Below the pieces are notes generated by a model, which saw only the letters and a list, made by a program, of their open reading frames with translations, made no database searches and was not told where the DNA came from. Both the position numbers and the translations under genes were made by a program. DNA of 64,000 nucleotides from RHKX01 sp963823565 (lineage in GTDB: Bacteria > Actinomycetota > Thermoleophilia > Solirubrobacterales > 70-9), in contig CAWGLR010000001.1 of NCBI GenBank assembly GCA_963823565.1, forward strand, positions 434,001 to 498,000, written 5' to 3'. Positions 56,594 through 64,000 of this stretch are shown here, in pieces. Each line of letters starts with the position of its first letter. Position 1 is the first letter of the stretch.

Positions 56594-57970
56594 GTGAACG
56601 ACGCCACGGCCGCCGGGCCGACCCTCGAGGAGATCGTCGCGCTCTGCAAGCGGCGCGGCTTCATCTTCCCCAGCTCCGAGATCTACGGCGGGGTCGGCTC
56701 CACCTACGACTACGGCCACTACGGAGTCCTGCTCAAGAACAACGTCAAGAACGAGTGGTGGCGGGCGATGCTGACCGACCGCGACGACATCGTCGCGATC
56801 GACTCGGCCATCATCCAGCACCCCCGCGTCTGGGAGGCGTCGGGGCACCTCGATGGCTTCAGCGACCCGCTCGTCCAGTGCCTCGGCAAGTGCAAGCGGC
56901 GCTGGCGGCTCGACCACCTGCAGGAGGCGGTCGCGGCCGAGGGCGGCGATCCCGCCGGTGAGATCCGCTGCCCCGAGTGCGGCGGCGAGCTCAGCGAGCC
57001 GCGCGAGTTCAACCTGATGTTCAAGACGCACGCCGGGCCGGTGGCGGAGTCGGGGGCCGAGGTCTACCTGCGGCCGGAGACGGCGCAGGGCATCTTCATC
57101 AACTTCAAGAACGTCCTCTCGTTCTCGCGCAAGAAGCCCCCCTTCGGGATCGCGCAGATCGGCAAGTCGTTCCGCAACGAGATCACGACCGGCAACTTCA
57201 TCTTCCGCACCCGCGAGTTCGAGCAGATGGAGATGGAGTTCTTCTGCCCGCCCGACCAGGCCGCCGAATGGCACGAGCACTGGATGGCCGAGCGGATGCG
57301 CTGGTACACCGAACTCGGGATCCGCGAGGAGAACCTGACGCTCCGGCCCCACGACGCCGACGAGCTCTCCCACTACTCGAGCGCCACCAGCGACGTCGAG
57401 TACCGGTTCCCGATGGGGTACTCGGAGCTCGAGGGCATCGCCAACCGGGGCGACTTCGACCTCACCCAGCACGCCGAGTTCAGCGGCGAGAAGCTCGAGT
57501 ACTTCGACCAGCAGACCGGCGATCGCTACGTCCCCCACGTGATCGAGCCGGCGGCCGGCGTCGACCGGGCGATGCTCGCCTTCCTCGTCGACGCCTACGA
57601 GGTCGAGGAGGTCGAGGGCCGCCAGCGCACCGTCCTGCACCTGCACCCGAAGCTGGCGCCGGTCAAGGTCGCCGTGATGCCGCTCGTCAACAAGGAGGGC
57701 ATGCCCGAGCGCGCCCGCGCCATCTTCGAGTCCCTCCGCCACCGTATCCCCGCCGAGTACGACTCCGGCGGCTCGATCGGCAAGCGCTACCGCCGCCAGG
57801 ACGAGATCGGCACCCCCTGGGGGATCACGATCGACGGCGAGACCGCCGACGACGACACGGTGACGCTCCGCGACCGCGACTCCCTCACTCAGGAGCGGGT
57901 CCCCGTCGAGGGCCTCGCCGAGCGCCTGCTCGCGAAGCTCGAGGAGGACTGGAAGAGCCCGAAGGGGTAG
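56594..57970 (+). CDS. glyS: Glycyl-tRNA synthetase (alpha2 type)
   Basis: 458 residues from GTG 56594. CKRRGFIFPSSEIYGGVGST begins the class II core, YDYGHYGVLLKNNVKNEWWR motif 1. EIRCPECGGELSEPREFNLM includes a CxxC (with an earlier Cys pair near CLGKCK) zinc element. VYLRPETAQGIFINFKNVLS and QIGKSFRNEITTGNFIFRTR are motif 2, and VIEPAAGVDRAMLAFLVDAY motif 3. A C-terminal anticodon-binding domain has VKVAVMPLVNKEGM. It is the single-chain enzyme used by actinobacteria. Confidence 0.96.
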   Translation: MNDATAAGPTLEEIVALCKRRGFIFPSSEIYGGVGSTYDYGHYGVLLKNNVKNEWWRAMLTDRDDIVAIDSAIIQHPRVWEASGHLDGFSDPLVQCLGKCKRRWRLDHLQEAVAAEGGDPAGEIRCPECGGELSEPREFNLMFKTHAGPVAESGAEVYLRPETAQGIFINFKNVLSFSRKKPPFGIAQIGKSFRNEITTGNFIFRTREFEQMEMEFFCPPDQAAEWHEHWMAERMRWYTELGIREENLTLRPHDADELSHYSSATSDVEYRFPMGYSELEGIANRGDFDLTQHAEFSGEKLEYFDQQTGDRYVPHVIEPAAGVDRAMLAFLVDAYEVEEVEGRQRTVLHLHPKLAPVKVAVMPLVNKEGMPERARAIFESLRHRIPAEYDSGGSIGKRYRRQDEIGTPWGITIDGETADDDTVTLRDRDSLTQERVPVEGLAERLLAKLEEDWKSPKG

Positions 57971-57974
57971 CTCG

Positions 57975-58009
57975 CGGGGGCCGGTCGAGGCCACGGCTTC
58001 GGGCCCCCG
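57975..58009 (+). terminator. Hairpin after glyS
   Basis: An 8-bp GC stem (57975-57982 with 58002-58009) has a 19-base loop that can form a small inner helix. It starts 5 bases after the glyS stop and has no U-run. The loop is long for a typical terminator. Confidence 0.4.
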
Positions 58010-58070
58010 TCCGGCGAGGTTGGGGCAGTGAGGGGGCGCGGCGGGCCCGGCCGGGCTTCCCTCGGGGGCC

Positions 58071-59015
58071 ATGCCCGGTGAACGCGCACTTAGCCGCGCC
58101 ATTCGCAATCAAGAGCGAGTTCACGAAATCGGGAGGCGGATTGCCGAGGCGGCTCGGACGCAGTTCGGGGTAGTGGCACACGGACAACTTCTCTCCTTCG
58201 GTGCCTCACCGGATCAGATACACCGCTGGATCAAGGCCGGGCGCCTGCACCCCATCCATCGCGGGGTCTACGCGGCCGGTCACCGGCGGCTCCCGCTTCA
58301 AGGGTGGTGGATGGCGGCGGTCCTGTTCGGTGGCGACGGAGCGGCACTGAGCCATCGCTGCGCCGGCGCCCACTGGGAGCTCATCCGGTGGAGCGGGCGG
58401 GCGGAGATCATCGTCCCGACCCGTCGTCGGGGCCCGACGGAGATCGACGTCCACTGCTCCGCCCTCCCCGCCGACGAGGTCACGGTCCACGAGGGCATCC
58501 CCGTCACGACCGTCGCGCGAACCCTCTTCGATCTCGCGACCGTCCTCGCACCCGATCAGCTCCTCAATGCGATCAACGAGGCGGACGAGCGCGGCCTCAC
58601 CAGCCCCCTCTCCCTGCCCGCGACGCTCGAGCGCCATCGCGGCGAGCGCGGCGCCGGTGCCCTACGGCGGACGCTGGAGGGAGTCGGCTACGGCGTCCCC
58701 CGACGAGAGCTGGAGAACCGCTTCGCCCGCTTCGTCGCTGAGGCGAACCTGCCGGAGCCCGAGCTCAACGCGCCGATCTGGGTCGGCGACCGCGCCTACG
58801 TCGCCGACGCGCTCTGGCGAGGCCCGCGCGTCATCGTCGAGCTCCACTCGATCCGCCATCACGGCACCGGCCCGAAGATCAGCCGCGACGCGGAGCGCGA
58901 CCGGCGTCTGCTGCTGGCCGGGTTCGCGGTCGTCCACGTCACCTGGGCGCAGCTCCACGACCCCGCGGAGCGGCAGGCCCTCGCCGCGGACCTCCGGCGG
59001 CTGCTCAGCCGATGA
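58071..59015 (+). CDS. AbiEi-antitoxin-like plus DUF559 (endonuclease-fold) protein
   Basis: 314 residues. The N-terminal 60 form an AbiEi-type winged helix (AARTQFGVVAHGQLLSFGAS, DQIHRWIKAGRLHPIHRGVY). The middle has WWMAAVLFGGDGAALSHRCA and a TTVARTLFDLATVL motif, typical of this actinobacterial family. The C-terminal domain is Vsr/DUF559-like, ADALWRGPRVIVELHSIRHH then DAERDRRLLLAGFAVVHVTW. The catalytic-core position normally Asp after the ELD strand is His (ELHS), so activity is uncertain. No AbiEii toxin gene is adjacent. It may belong to phage defence or be a solitary member of a large paralogous family. Confidence 0.82.
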   Translation: MPGERALSRAIRNQERVHEIGRRIAEAARTQFGVVAHGQLLSFGASPDQIHRWIKAGRLHPIHRGVYAAGHRRLPLQGWWMAAVLFGGDGAALSHRCAGAHWELIRWSGRAEIIVPTRRRGPTEIDVHCSALPADEVTVHEGIPVTTVARTLFDLATVLAPDQLLNAINEADERGLTSPLSLPATLERHRGERGAGALRRTLEGVGYGVPRRELENRFARFVAEANLPEPELNAPIWVGDRAYVADALWRGPRVIVELHSIRHHGTGPKISRDAERDRRLLLAGFAVVHVTWAQLHDPAERQALAADLRRLLSR

Positions 59016-59403
59016 TCAGCGTCAGGCCCAGCAGGACGACCGCGGCGCCGATCGCCTGCAGCAGCAGCCTGCCGCCGCGGCCGCGGATCGCGTAGGCGAG
59101 CGCGAGCGCCGCCGCGGCGAGCGTCGCCAGTGAACCGAGCGAGCCGATGATCAGGACCAGCGTCTTGACAGCCGAGCTGCGGTCGTAGCACTCGCCGTCG
59201 TCGTTGAGGTCCGAGATCGACTGGACGTCGTCGCATGGGGTCGTGTCGGCGACGTCGACGACGACCAGGATCGCGACGAGCGCGATGAAGAGCAGGACGA
59301 GGACGCCGATCCCCGCGACGATGCGCGAGCCCGTGGTCGCCGATTCGTCGGAGGACGGTGGGGGAGGGCCCTCTGCGGCCGGTCCGGTTGGGGTGCCTTC
59401 CAT
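59005..59403 (-). CDS. Three-span membrane protein, paralogue of the next gene
   Basis: 132 residues. A Pro-rich cytoplasmic N-terminus is followed by spans IVAGIGVLVLLFIALVAILV (about 28-47), LVLIIGSLGSLATLAAAALA (about 82-103) and LLLQAIGAAVVLLGLTLII (about 113-131). An exposed loop TTPCDDVQSISDLNDDGECY has two cysteines that could form a disulfide. The same architecture recurs in the 130-residue gene 10 bases upstream. No function is recognised. It overlaps the convergent AbiEi/DUF559 gene by 11 bases. Confidence 0.7.
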   Translation of the reverse strand: MEGTPTGPAAEGPPPPSSDESATTGSRIVAGIGVLVLLFIALVAILVVVDVADTTPCDDVQSISDLNDDGECYDRSSAVKTLVLIIGSLGSLATLAAAALALAYAIRGRGGRLLLQAIGAAVVLLGLTLIIG

Positions 59404-59413
59404 GCGTTCCTCC

Positions 59414-59806
59414 TCAGCCTGCGCGCGCGACGATGACGCTGATGGCGAGCAGCACGACCGCCAGCCCGGTCCCGATCAGCACCGGACGGCCGCTGCGCCC
59501 GCGGATCGAGAAGGCGAGCGCGGCGAGCGCCGTGAGCCCGGCGACGATCGACCCCGCCCAGCCGAAGCCGAGGACGAACGGCTTCGCCGAGTCGGAGAAG
59601 TCGTAGCACTCCGCTCCCGGAGCGGCGTCGGCGCAGATGCCGGTGTCGCTGACGTCGGTCATGACGGCGATCCCGACCGCGCAGACGATCGCGAGGGCGA
59701 GCGCGAGGACCACCGCGCCGATCCGGAGGCCGGCCCCGGCCTTCTCGTCGGTCGCGGTCGTGGTCGCGGCGGGCGGCGGGCTGGGTGTGGCGGGTGATGC
59801 TTCCAT
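59414..59806 (-). CDS. Three-span membrane protein, tandem paralogue
   Basis: 130 residues with the same plan as the downstream gene. An Ala/Thr/Pro-rich head is followed by span 1 (GAVVLALALAIVCAVGIAVM), a loop TGICADAAPGAECYDFSDSA with two cysteines, span 2 (FGWAGSIVAGLTALAALAFS) and span 3 (VLIGTGLAVVLLAISVIVAR). The shared ECYD(R/F)S and AxxIRGRxGR motifs show a tandem duplication. Function unknown. Confidence 0.7.
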   Translation of the reverse strand: MEASPATPSPPPAATTTATDEKAGAGLRIGAVVLALALAIVCAVGIAVMTDVSDTGICADAAPGAECYDFSDSAKPFVLGFGWAGSIVAGLTALAALAFSIRGRSGRPVLIGTGLAVVLLAISVIVARAG

Positions 59807-59958
59807 CGCGGGCGAGCCTATCCGAGCGGGCCGGACGGAGGCCGTTGCGTGACATCCGTCACTCAGTACTGGCCAGCCAGCCAGTCGCGGGGATAAGCTG
59901 GCGGGAGCGAGAGGGCGAGCCGTTCGGGAGCGGTCCGCCGGCCATTGAGGAGGGCCCG

Positions 59959-61230
59959 ATGTCAGTAGCCGAGCACAACCTGACCGACCGGATCACGTAC
60001 GAGGACCTCTACCGGCGGTGGGAGGCGAGCAACTGGTCGGCGATGTCGATCGACATGTCGGGGGATCGCGCCGGCTGGGAGGGCCTGACCGACCTCCAGC
60101 GCGCCTCGGCGATGTGGATCTACTCGATGTTCTTCTACGGCGAGGACTCGGTCGCCGACAACCTCTCCCCCTACATCGACGCGGCGCCGCGGGAGGAGCA
60201 GAAGTACTTCCTCGCGACCCAGCAGGTAGACGAGGCACGCCACGCCGTCTTCTTCCACCGGTTCTTCAAGGAGGTCATCGGCGCCGGCGACGACATCGCG
60301 ACGACGCTGAAGGCGACCGAGCCACACCTCGACTGGGGCTATCGCATGGTCTTCGACCGCCTCGACCGGATGGCCGACGAGCTGCGCAAGGACCGGTCGC
60401 TGCCGAAATTCGCGCAGGCGATCACCCTCTACCACCTGATCGTCGAGGCCAGCATGGCCCAGCCCGGCCAGCACTTCATCGAGGACTACTTCGTCAAGGA
60501 CGGCTCCATGCCCGGATTCTCCGAGGGCATGGAGAACATCTCCCGCGACGAGCAGCGCCACATCGGCTTCGGCGTCAAGGTGCTGAGCGAGCTGCTGCGC
60601 GAGTCCGACGAGTGCAAGGCGGCTGTCGACGAGCTGCTCGCCGAGGTCCTCCCCTGGACCTCCTCGGTCTTCATCCCACCGAACTGGGACCGCGAGTACA
60701 CGCGCTGCTACGGCTTCGAGCTCGAGGACATCGCCGCGTGGGGCATGCAGGCGATCGAGCAGAAGTGGCGCGCGATCGGCTACCCGATGGACGAGATGGC
60801 GCCCGGCGTGATCCCGATGGACCTCACGGTCTCCCCGCGCGAGCGGGCCGAGCGGCTGATCAAGCTCGTCCACTCCGGCGTCGTCGGCGAGCCCGGGCTC
60901 CCCGCGGACTCCTCGCAGGAGACGCAGGAGCTCTACTTCGACCTCGTTCGCCGGTCGGTCGACCCGAGCAAGGCGGGCGGCGAGCCCTTCACCGTGCAGT
61001 GGCGATTCAGCGATGCCGAGGACTGGCATCTGATCGTCGACAACGGCTCCACCCGCGCCGAGCCGGGAGCCGTCCCCGGCGCCGACGTCACGCTCGAGTC
61101 GAGCTGGCAGGACTTCATCGAGATCGGCAAGGGCGCCATCGCTCCCCCGAGGGCGCTGATCCAGCGCCGGCTGCGCCTTCACGGCGGGCCGCGGAACCTG
61201 CTCCGCTTCCGCCGGCTGATGCCGGCCTAG
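59959..61230 (+). CDS. R2-like diiron carboxylate protein fused to an SCP2 domain
   Basis: 423 residues from ATG 59959, preceded by GAGGAGGG (59947-59954). The ferritin-like four-helix part (about 20-290) shows YGEDSVADNLSPYIDAAPRE, QVDEARHAVFFHRFFKEV, LIVEASMAQPGQHFIEDYF and ISRDEQRHIGFGVKVLSEL. Candidate iron ligands are Glu62, Glu92, His95, Glu163, Glu198 and His201, as in ribonucleotide reductase R2 and R2-like ligand-binding oxidases. The C-terminal part (about 315-423: GGEPFTVQWRFSDAEDWHLI, GADVTLESSWQDFIEIGKGA) is an SCP2 sterol-carrier fold. With no R1 subunit nearby, a lipid oxidase is likelier than a reductase. Confidence 0.8.
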   Translation: MSVAEHNLTDRITYEDLYRRWEASNWSAMSIDMSGDRAGWEGLTDLQRASAMWIYSMFFYGEDSVADNLSPYIDAAPREEQKYFLATQQVDEARHAVFFHRFFKEVIGAGDDIATTLKATEPHLDWGYRMVFDRLDRMADELRKDRSLPKFAQAITLYHLIVEASMAQPGQHFIEDYFVKDGSMPGFSEGMENISRDEQRHIGFGVKVLSELLRESDECKAAVDELLAEVLPWTSSVFIPPNWDREYTRCYGFELEDIAAWGMQAIEQKWRAIGYPMDEMAPGVIPMDLTVSPRERAERLIKLVHSGVVGEPGLPADSSQETQELYFDLVRRSVDPSKAGGEPFTVQWRFSDAEDWHLIVDNGSTRAEPGAVPGADVTLESSWQDFIEIGKGAIAPPRALIQRRLRLHGGPRNLLRFRRLMPA

Positions 61231-61240
61231 GGGCCGCCCC

Positions 61241-62128
61241 GTGGCCGTCGCCGCGTTTCGCACTCCCGAGGAGCGGTTCGCCGGCCTTCCCGACTTCCCC
61301 TGGGAGCCGAGATACGTCGACTGGGACGGCCTCCGCCTCGCCCGGATCGACGAGGGGGACGGCTCGCCGGTCGTTCTCCTCCACGGCGAGCCGACCTGGT
61401 CGCTGCTGTGGCGCCGCGTGATCCCGCCGTTGCTCGACGCCGGGCACCGCTGCATCGCGCCCGACATGCCGGGGTTCGGGCGCTCCGACAAGCCCACCGA
61501 CCTGGGCTGGTACTCCTACGACCGCCACACCGAGGCGATGGCCCACCTGCTCGCCGAGCTCGACGTCCGCGATGCGACGTTCGTGGTCCACGACTGGGGC
61601 GGCCCCGTCGGGATGCGCGTCGCCGCCGAGCACCCTGAGCGCTGCGCCCGCCTCGTCGTCATGGACACCGGCACCTTCAGCGGCCGCCAGCGGATGACCG
61701 ACGCCTGGAAGGCGTTCCGCGACTTCGTCGAGCGGACCGAGGACCTGCCGATCTCGATGCTCGTGCGCGGCGCGTGCAAGAACGACCCCGGCGACGATGT
61801 GGCGGCGGCCTACGACGCCCCCTTCCCCACCCCCGAGTCGAAGGCCGGCACGCGAGCCTTCCCGCTGATGCTCCCGACCAGCCCCGACGATCCCGGCGCC
61901 GCCGAGGGCGAGCGGACCGCCGAGGCGATCGCCGCCCGCGACCTGCCCTCGCTCTGCCTCTGGGCCGACTCCGACCCGATCATCCCGCTCGAGGCGGGCC
62001 GCGCCGTCGCCGCGCGGCTCGGGCTCACCGAGCCGGAGACGATCCCCGACGCCTCCCACTTCCTGCAGGAGGACCAGGGCCGGATGATCGGCGAGCGAAT
62101 CGCCGCCTGGCTGGGCGAGGGCCGATAG
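61241..62128 (+). CDS. Haloalkane dehalogenase-like alpha/beta hydrolase
   Basis: 295 residues from GTG 61241. VVLLHGEPTWSLLWRRVIPP has the oxyanion HGEP(T)W, TFVVHDWGGPVGMRVAAEHP the nucleophile Asp in HDWGG, CLWADSDPIIPLEAGRAVAA the catalytic acid Asp, and IPDASHFLQEDQGRMIGERI the His. This DhlA/DmbA-like arrangement fits haloalkane dehalogenases; epoxide hydrolase or ester hydrolase activity is also possible. It starts 10 bases after the diiron-SCP2 gene, so they are probably one operon acting on hydrophobic compounds. Confidence 0.87.
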   Translation: MAVAAFRTPEERFAGLPDFPWEPRYVDWDGLRLARIDEGDGSPVVLLHGEPTWSLLWRRVIPPLLDAGHRCIAPDMPGFGRSDKPTDLGWYSYDRHTEAMAHLLAELDVRDATFVVHDWGGPVGMRVAAEHPERCARLVVMDTGTFSGRQRMTDAWKAFRDFVERTEDLPISMLVRGACKNDPGDDVAAAYDAPFPTPESKAGTRAFPLMLPTSPDDPGAAEGERTAEAIAARDLPSLCLWADSDPIIPLEAGRAVAARLGLTEPETIPDASHFLQEDQGRMIGERIAAWLGEGR

Positions 62129-62216
62129 CCAGGCCGGGTCCTGCCGACGGGCCGTCGCGCGACCCGACCGAACCGGACACGAAGCGGAGGATTCGGTCGG
62201 CGGTACTTAACGAGAC

Positions 62217-62238
62217 GGGGCGGCCAGCAGGCCGCCCC
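62217..62238 (-). terminator. Hairpin between convergent genes
   Basis: A perfect 9-bp GC stem (62217-62225 with 62230-62238) has a 4-base loop and lies 28 bases past the secreted-protein stop. On the minus strand it is followed by a moderately T-rich stretch. It may stop transcripts from both sides. Confidence 0.55.
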
Positions 62239-62266
62239 GAACTCGCTGCTCACAAGAGAGGAAGAG

Positions 62267-63040
62267 CTACTTCTTCTTCTTCTTCTGCTTGCACGTCGTC
62301 TCGGTCGTGTCCGTGACCTTGGCGGGACCCTCCGCCTTGTCCGTGAACGTGCTAGTCGCCGCGAACGGGTTCTTCTTGCTCTTGCAGCGACCCTGGATGT
62401 ACTTGCCGGCCTTGACCGTCGTCAGGAACCGCGAGATGCCGCCGACACCGAGGTTCGGAATCGTGACCTTCAGCGTGTTCCCGTACTTCTTGTCCTTGGC
62501 CTTGACGAGCTTGCCGGTAAGGACGGGCTTCGTCGGGATCCCCTGCGGGTCCGTGTGCAGGTAGAGCGTGTTCGGCTTCTGGCCGTTGAACGCGGTGATT
62601 GCGATGTTTATCTCCGTGTTCGCGCCATTCGGGACCGCCGGGTTCGTGTCGAGCGTGATCGTGCCCGACGTGTTGTTCTCGCCGTCGATGCTGACCTGCG
62701 ACTTCGGGCCGCACTGCTGCTTCGCGCCCGCGGCATCGTAGTTCGAGAGCGTGTTGCTGTCGACCTTGCAGTTCGGCACCGCGCTGGTATCGAACTTCAG
62801 GTTCTTCGGGAAGTCGACGTCGGTCTCGGTCGCGGTCGGCGGCTGGTCGGCGTTGACGGGCGCACCGGCGTTGTTGTTGGTCTTGATGTCGATGACCATC
62901 TTCATCGGCTTGTACTTCTTCTTGTCGAGCTTGGTCGGCGAGAGCTTCGCGTCGATGGACTGGATGTCGTCCGCCGAGGCGACGCTCGCCATCACCATGC
63001 TGGCCAGGGCCATCACGGCGAGGATCACGTACTTGCGCAT
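62267..63040 (-). CDS. Secreted protein with Lys-rich C-terminus
   Basis: 257 residues from ATG 63040, preceded by GGAGGAAGA. A signal peptide (YVILAVMALASMVMASVASA, about 4-23) is followed by a beta-rich domain with KLSPTKLDKKKYKPMKMVID and ATETDVDFPKNLKFDTSAVP. A Cys-rich middle (NCKVDSNTL, AKQQCGPKSQVSIDGENNT) and GKLVKAKDKKYGNTLKVTIP come next. The end is a Lys run (CKQKKKKK). It resembles the same CxxxS.VxxG secreted group as the 558-residue protein at 54890-56566. No enzymatic motif is visible. Confidence 0.78.
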   Translation of the reverse strand: MRKYVILAVMALASMVMASVASADDIQSIDAKLSPTKLDKKKYKPMKMVIDIKTNNNAGAPVNADQPPTATETDVDFPKNLKFDTSAVPNCKVDSNTLSNYDAAGAKQQCGPKSQVSIDGENNTSGTITLDTNPAVPNGANTEINIAITAFNGQKPNTLYLHTDPQGIPTKPVLTGKLVKAKDKKYGNTLKVTIPNLGVGGISRFLTTVKAGKYIQGRCKSKKNPFAATSTFTDKAEGPAKVTDTTETTCKQKKKKK

Positions 63041-63221
63041 TCTTCCTCCTGTCAGTGGGCTCGCCCCTCTCGGCAATGCCGCAAGGGCCGTCCCGTGGGC
63101 TCTTCTTCGGGGCCACCATGGGCTGCGGCCGGTGACCGAGCTCCACGGGGACCTCTCCTTCCAACCATCCTAACGGCCGGAAGTTGCGGTTTGGCACGTT
63201 CCTCGGAGAGCCGTCCGGCAG

Positions 63222-64000
63222 CTAGCGCTCGGGGTGAACGTGCGGATACAGCGTCCGTTCGTCGGGCGGCCCGCCGATCGACCGCTGCGGCGCCTGCAGG
63301 CGGCACGGCGGCGCCGCGACGTTGTCCGTGTTGGTGATCCCCAGGCCCCCCATCGCGTAGATCTGGATTCGCTGATAGAGGTCCCCGGGCAGGTCGCCGG
63401 GGCCGGTCAGCTGCGCGCTGACCCCGCTGCCGTCGCATTGCTGCGTGAGCAGGCTGTCGAGTCCCTGGGCGAGCTTCGTGTTGCCGCCCGGAGCGACGTA
63501 GGCGTTGCTGCGAGTCGTCGAGTACATGTGCTCCGGCGAGGCGAGGACGCCGGGGCCGAGCGGGCCCGTCGCGCGGAGGAACTTCACCTGGGTGTCGGGG
63601 CCCAGGAGGAAGCTCTCCCCGTTCGTGGCCGCCGCGGCATTGCCGATGAACGAGGTGATCTCGCTCCGGTACCGCCTGGCGGTGTCGATGACCGGGATGA
63701 ATTCGTCCATGTAGGAGTCGACGCGCGCGAGAAGCGGCGGCGCCTCGTCGTCGAGGATCTGCCGCAGGGCGCCGAAGCCGGAGCCGGCCCGGTTGATCAC
63801 CGGCAGCAGGCCGTTGAAGAACCCCTCGAGCTCGGGCGAGAGCCGATCGAGCGCCAGGAACGTCCCGCTGAGCTGCCGCGCCGAGGGCCGCAGCTGGGTG
63901 ATCAGCGGGTTCGTCCGCGTCGAAAACTCGTCGAGCCGCTCGAGTGTCAGCTTCGACTCGTCGAGGAAGGTGGGCAGCGCCTGGAAGATCTCGCGGATCT
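63222..64000 (-). CDS. MCE-family (Mce/MlaD-like) protein, 5' part outside window
   Basis: About 259 C-terminal residues are visible; the frame is open to the window edge. LPTFLDESKLTLERLDEFST, NPLITQLRPSARQLSGTFLA and LSPELEGFFNGLLPVINRAG match the helical region following the MCE domain of actinobacterial Mce proteins. They are followed by FLGPDTQVKFL-type and PHVHPER residues. Such proteins form periplasm-spanning shuttles for lipids or sterols with YrbE permeases. The rest of the mce operon should lie to the right. The previous gene on this strand is the secreted protein across 181 bases. Confidence 0.8.
   Translation of the reverse strand, partial: IREIFQALPTFLDESKLTLERLDEFSTRTNPLITQLRPSARQLSGTFLALDRLSPELEGFFNGLLPVINRAGSGFGALRQILDDEAPPLLARVDSYMDEFIPVIDTARRYRSEITSFIGNAAAATNGESFLLGPDTQVKFLRATGPLGPGVLASPEHMYSTTRSNAYVAPGGNTKLAQGLDSLLTQQCDGSGVSAQLTGPGDLPGDLYQRIQIYAMGGLGITNTDNVAAPPCRLQAPQRSIGGPPDERTLYPHVHPER

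Overview
This is about 64 kb of very GC-rich chromosomal DNA. Most coding frames have extensive antisense shadow ORFs, and GTG and TTG starts are common. The content points to a Gram-positive actinobacterium of the Thermoleophilia/Solirubrobacterales type. The evidence is an actinobacterial-style gene order metG-tatD-rsmA-ispE ... glmU-prs-rplY-pth-mfd-mazG-eno-ftsB, an MCE-family gene, an F420-type NADP oxidoreductase homologue, LCP and SigB-like proteins, and secreted CP..S.VG-type proteins like those common in that class. The lineage is inferred from gene content; no rRNA gene is present.

Layout. 1-13 kb: the end of an XdhC-family gene, an initiator tRNA with a good promoter, a metallo-beta-lactamase remnant, DUF72, ppx/gppA, pdxH, a lipid-binding protein with an acyl-ACP thioesterase, a SigB-like sigma factor coupled to a small DUF2283-like protein, a ThDP enzyme, a HAMP-adenylate cyclase and a GH15 enzyme. 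13-21 kb: tRNA-Leu, an ECF sigma factor fused to a zinc-type anti-sigma and proline-rich tail, a rhomboid homologue lacking its catalytic residues, a YbdK-type ligase, class I aldolase, a nuclease, csrA and several small proteins. 21-25.4 kb: a tightly overlapping leftward operon of three sulfotransferases and one GT-B glycosyltransferase, with a membrane protein 4 bases downstream. This is the best candidate for an undescribed pathway in the window. 25.4-46 kb: a long leftward housekeeping block (cell division, glycolysis, NTP clean-up, chaperone, Mfd, translation, PRPP, UDP-GlcNAc, isoprenoid and rRNA methylation genes). It is interrupted at 38-42 kb by a broken and apparently inverted HNH endonuclease, tRNA-Gln, a PucR-type regulator that ends inside that tRNA, and a DedA-PAP2 fusion. 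46-54 kb: a secreted beta-propeller protein, a SUMF1-like protein, a UvrD-type helicase, rsmI, a ROK kinase and an LCP ligase. 54-64 kb: a FmdB-like protein, a large secreted protein, glycyl-tRNA synthetase, an AbiEi/DUF559-like protein, two paralogous membrane proteins, a diiron R2-like/SCP2 fusion next to a haloalkane dehalogenase-like hydrolase, another secreted protein, and the end of an MCE gene.

Three single-base frameshifts interrupt otherwise well-preserved proteins: one in enolase and two in DedA-PAP2. Enolase is normally indispensable, so sequencing or assembly indels are the likeliest cause. Conclusions about broken genes here should be weighed accordingly. I saw no CRISPR array, prophage, insertion sequence or replication origin.
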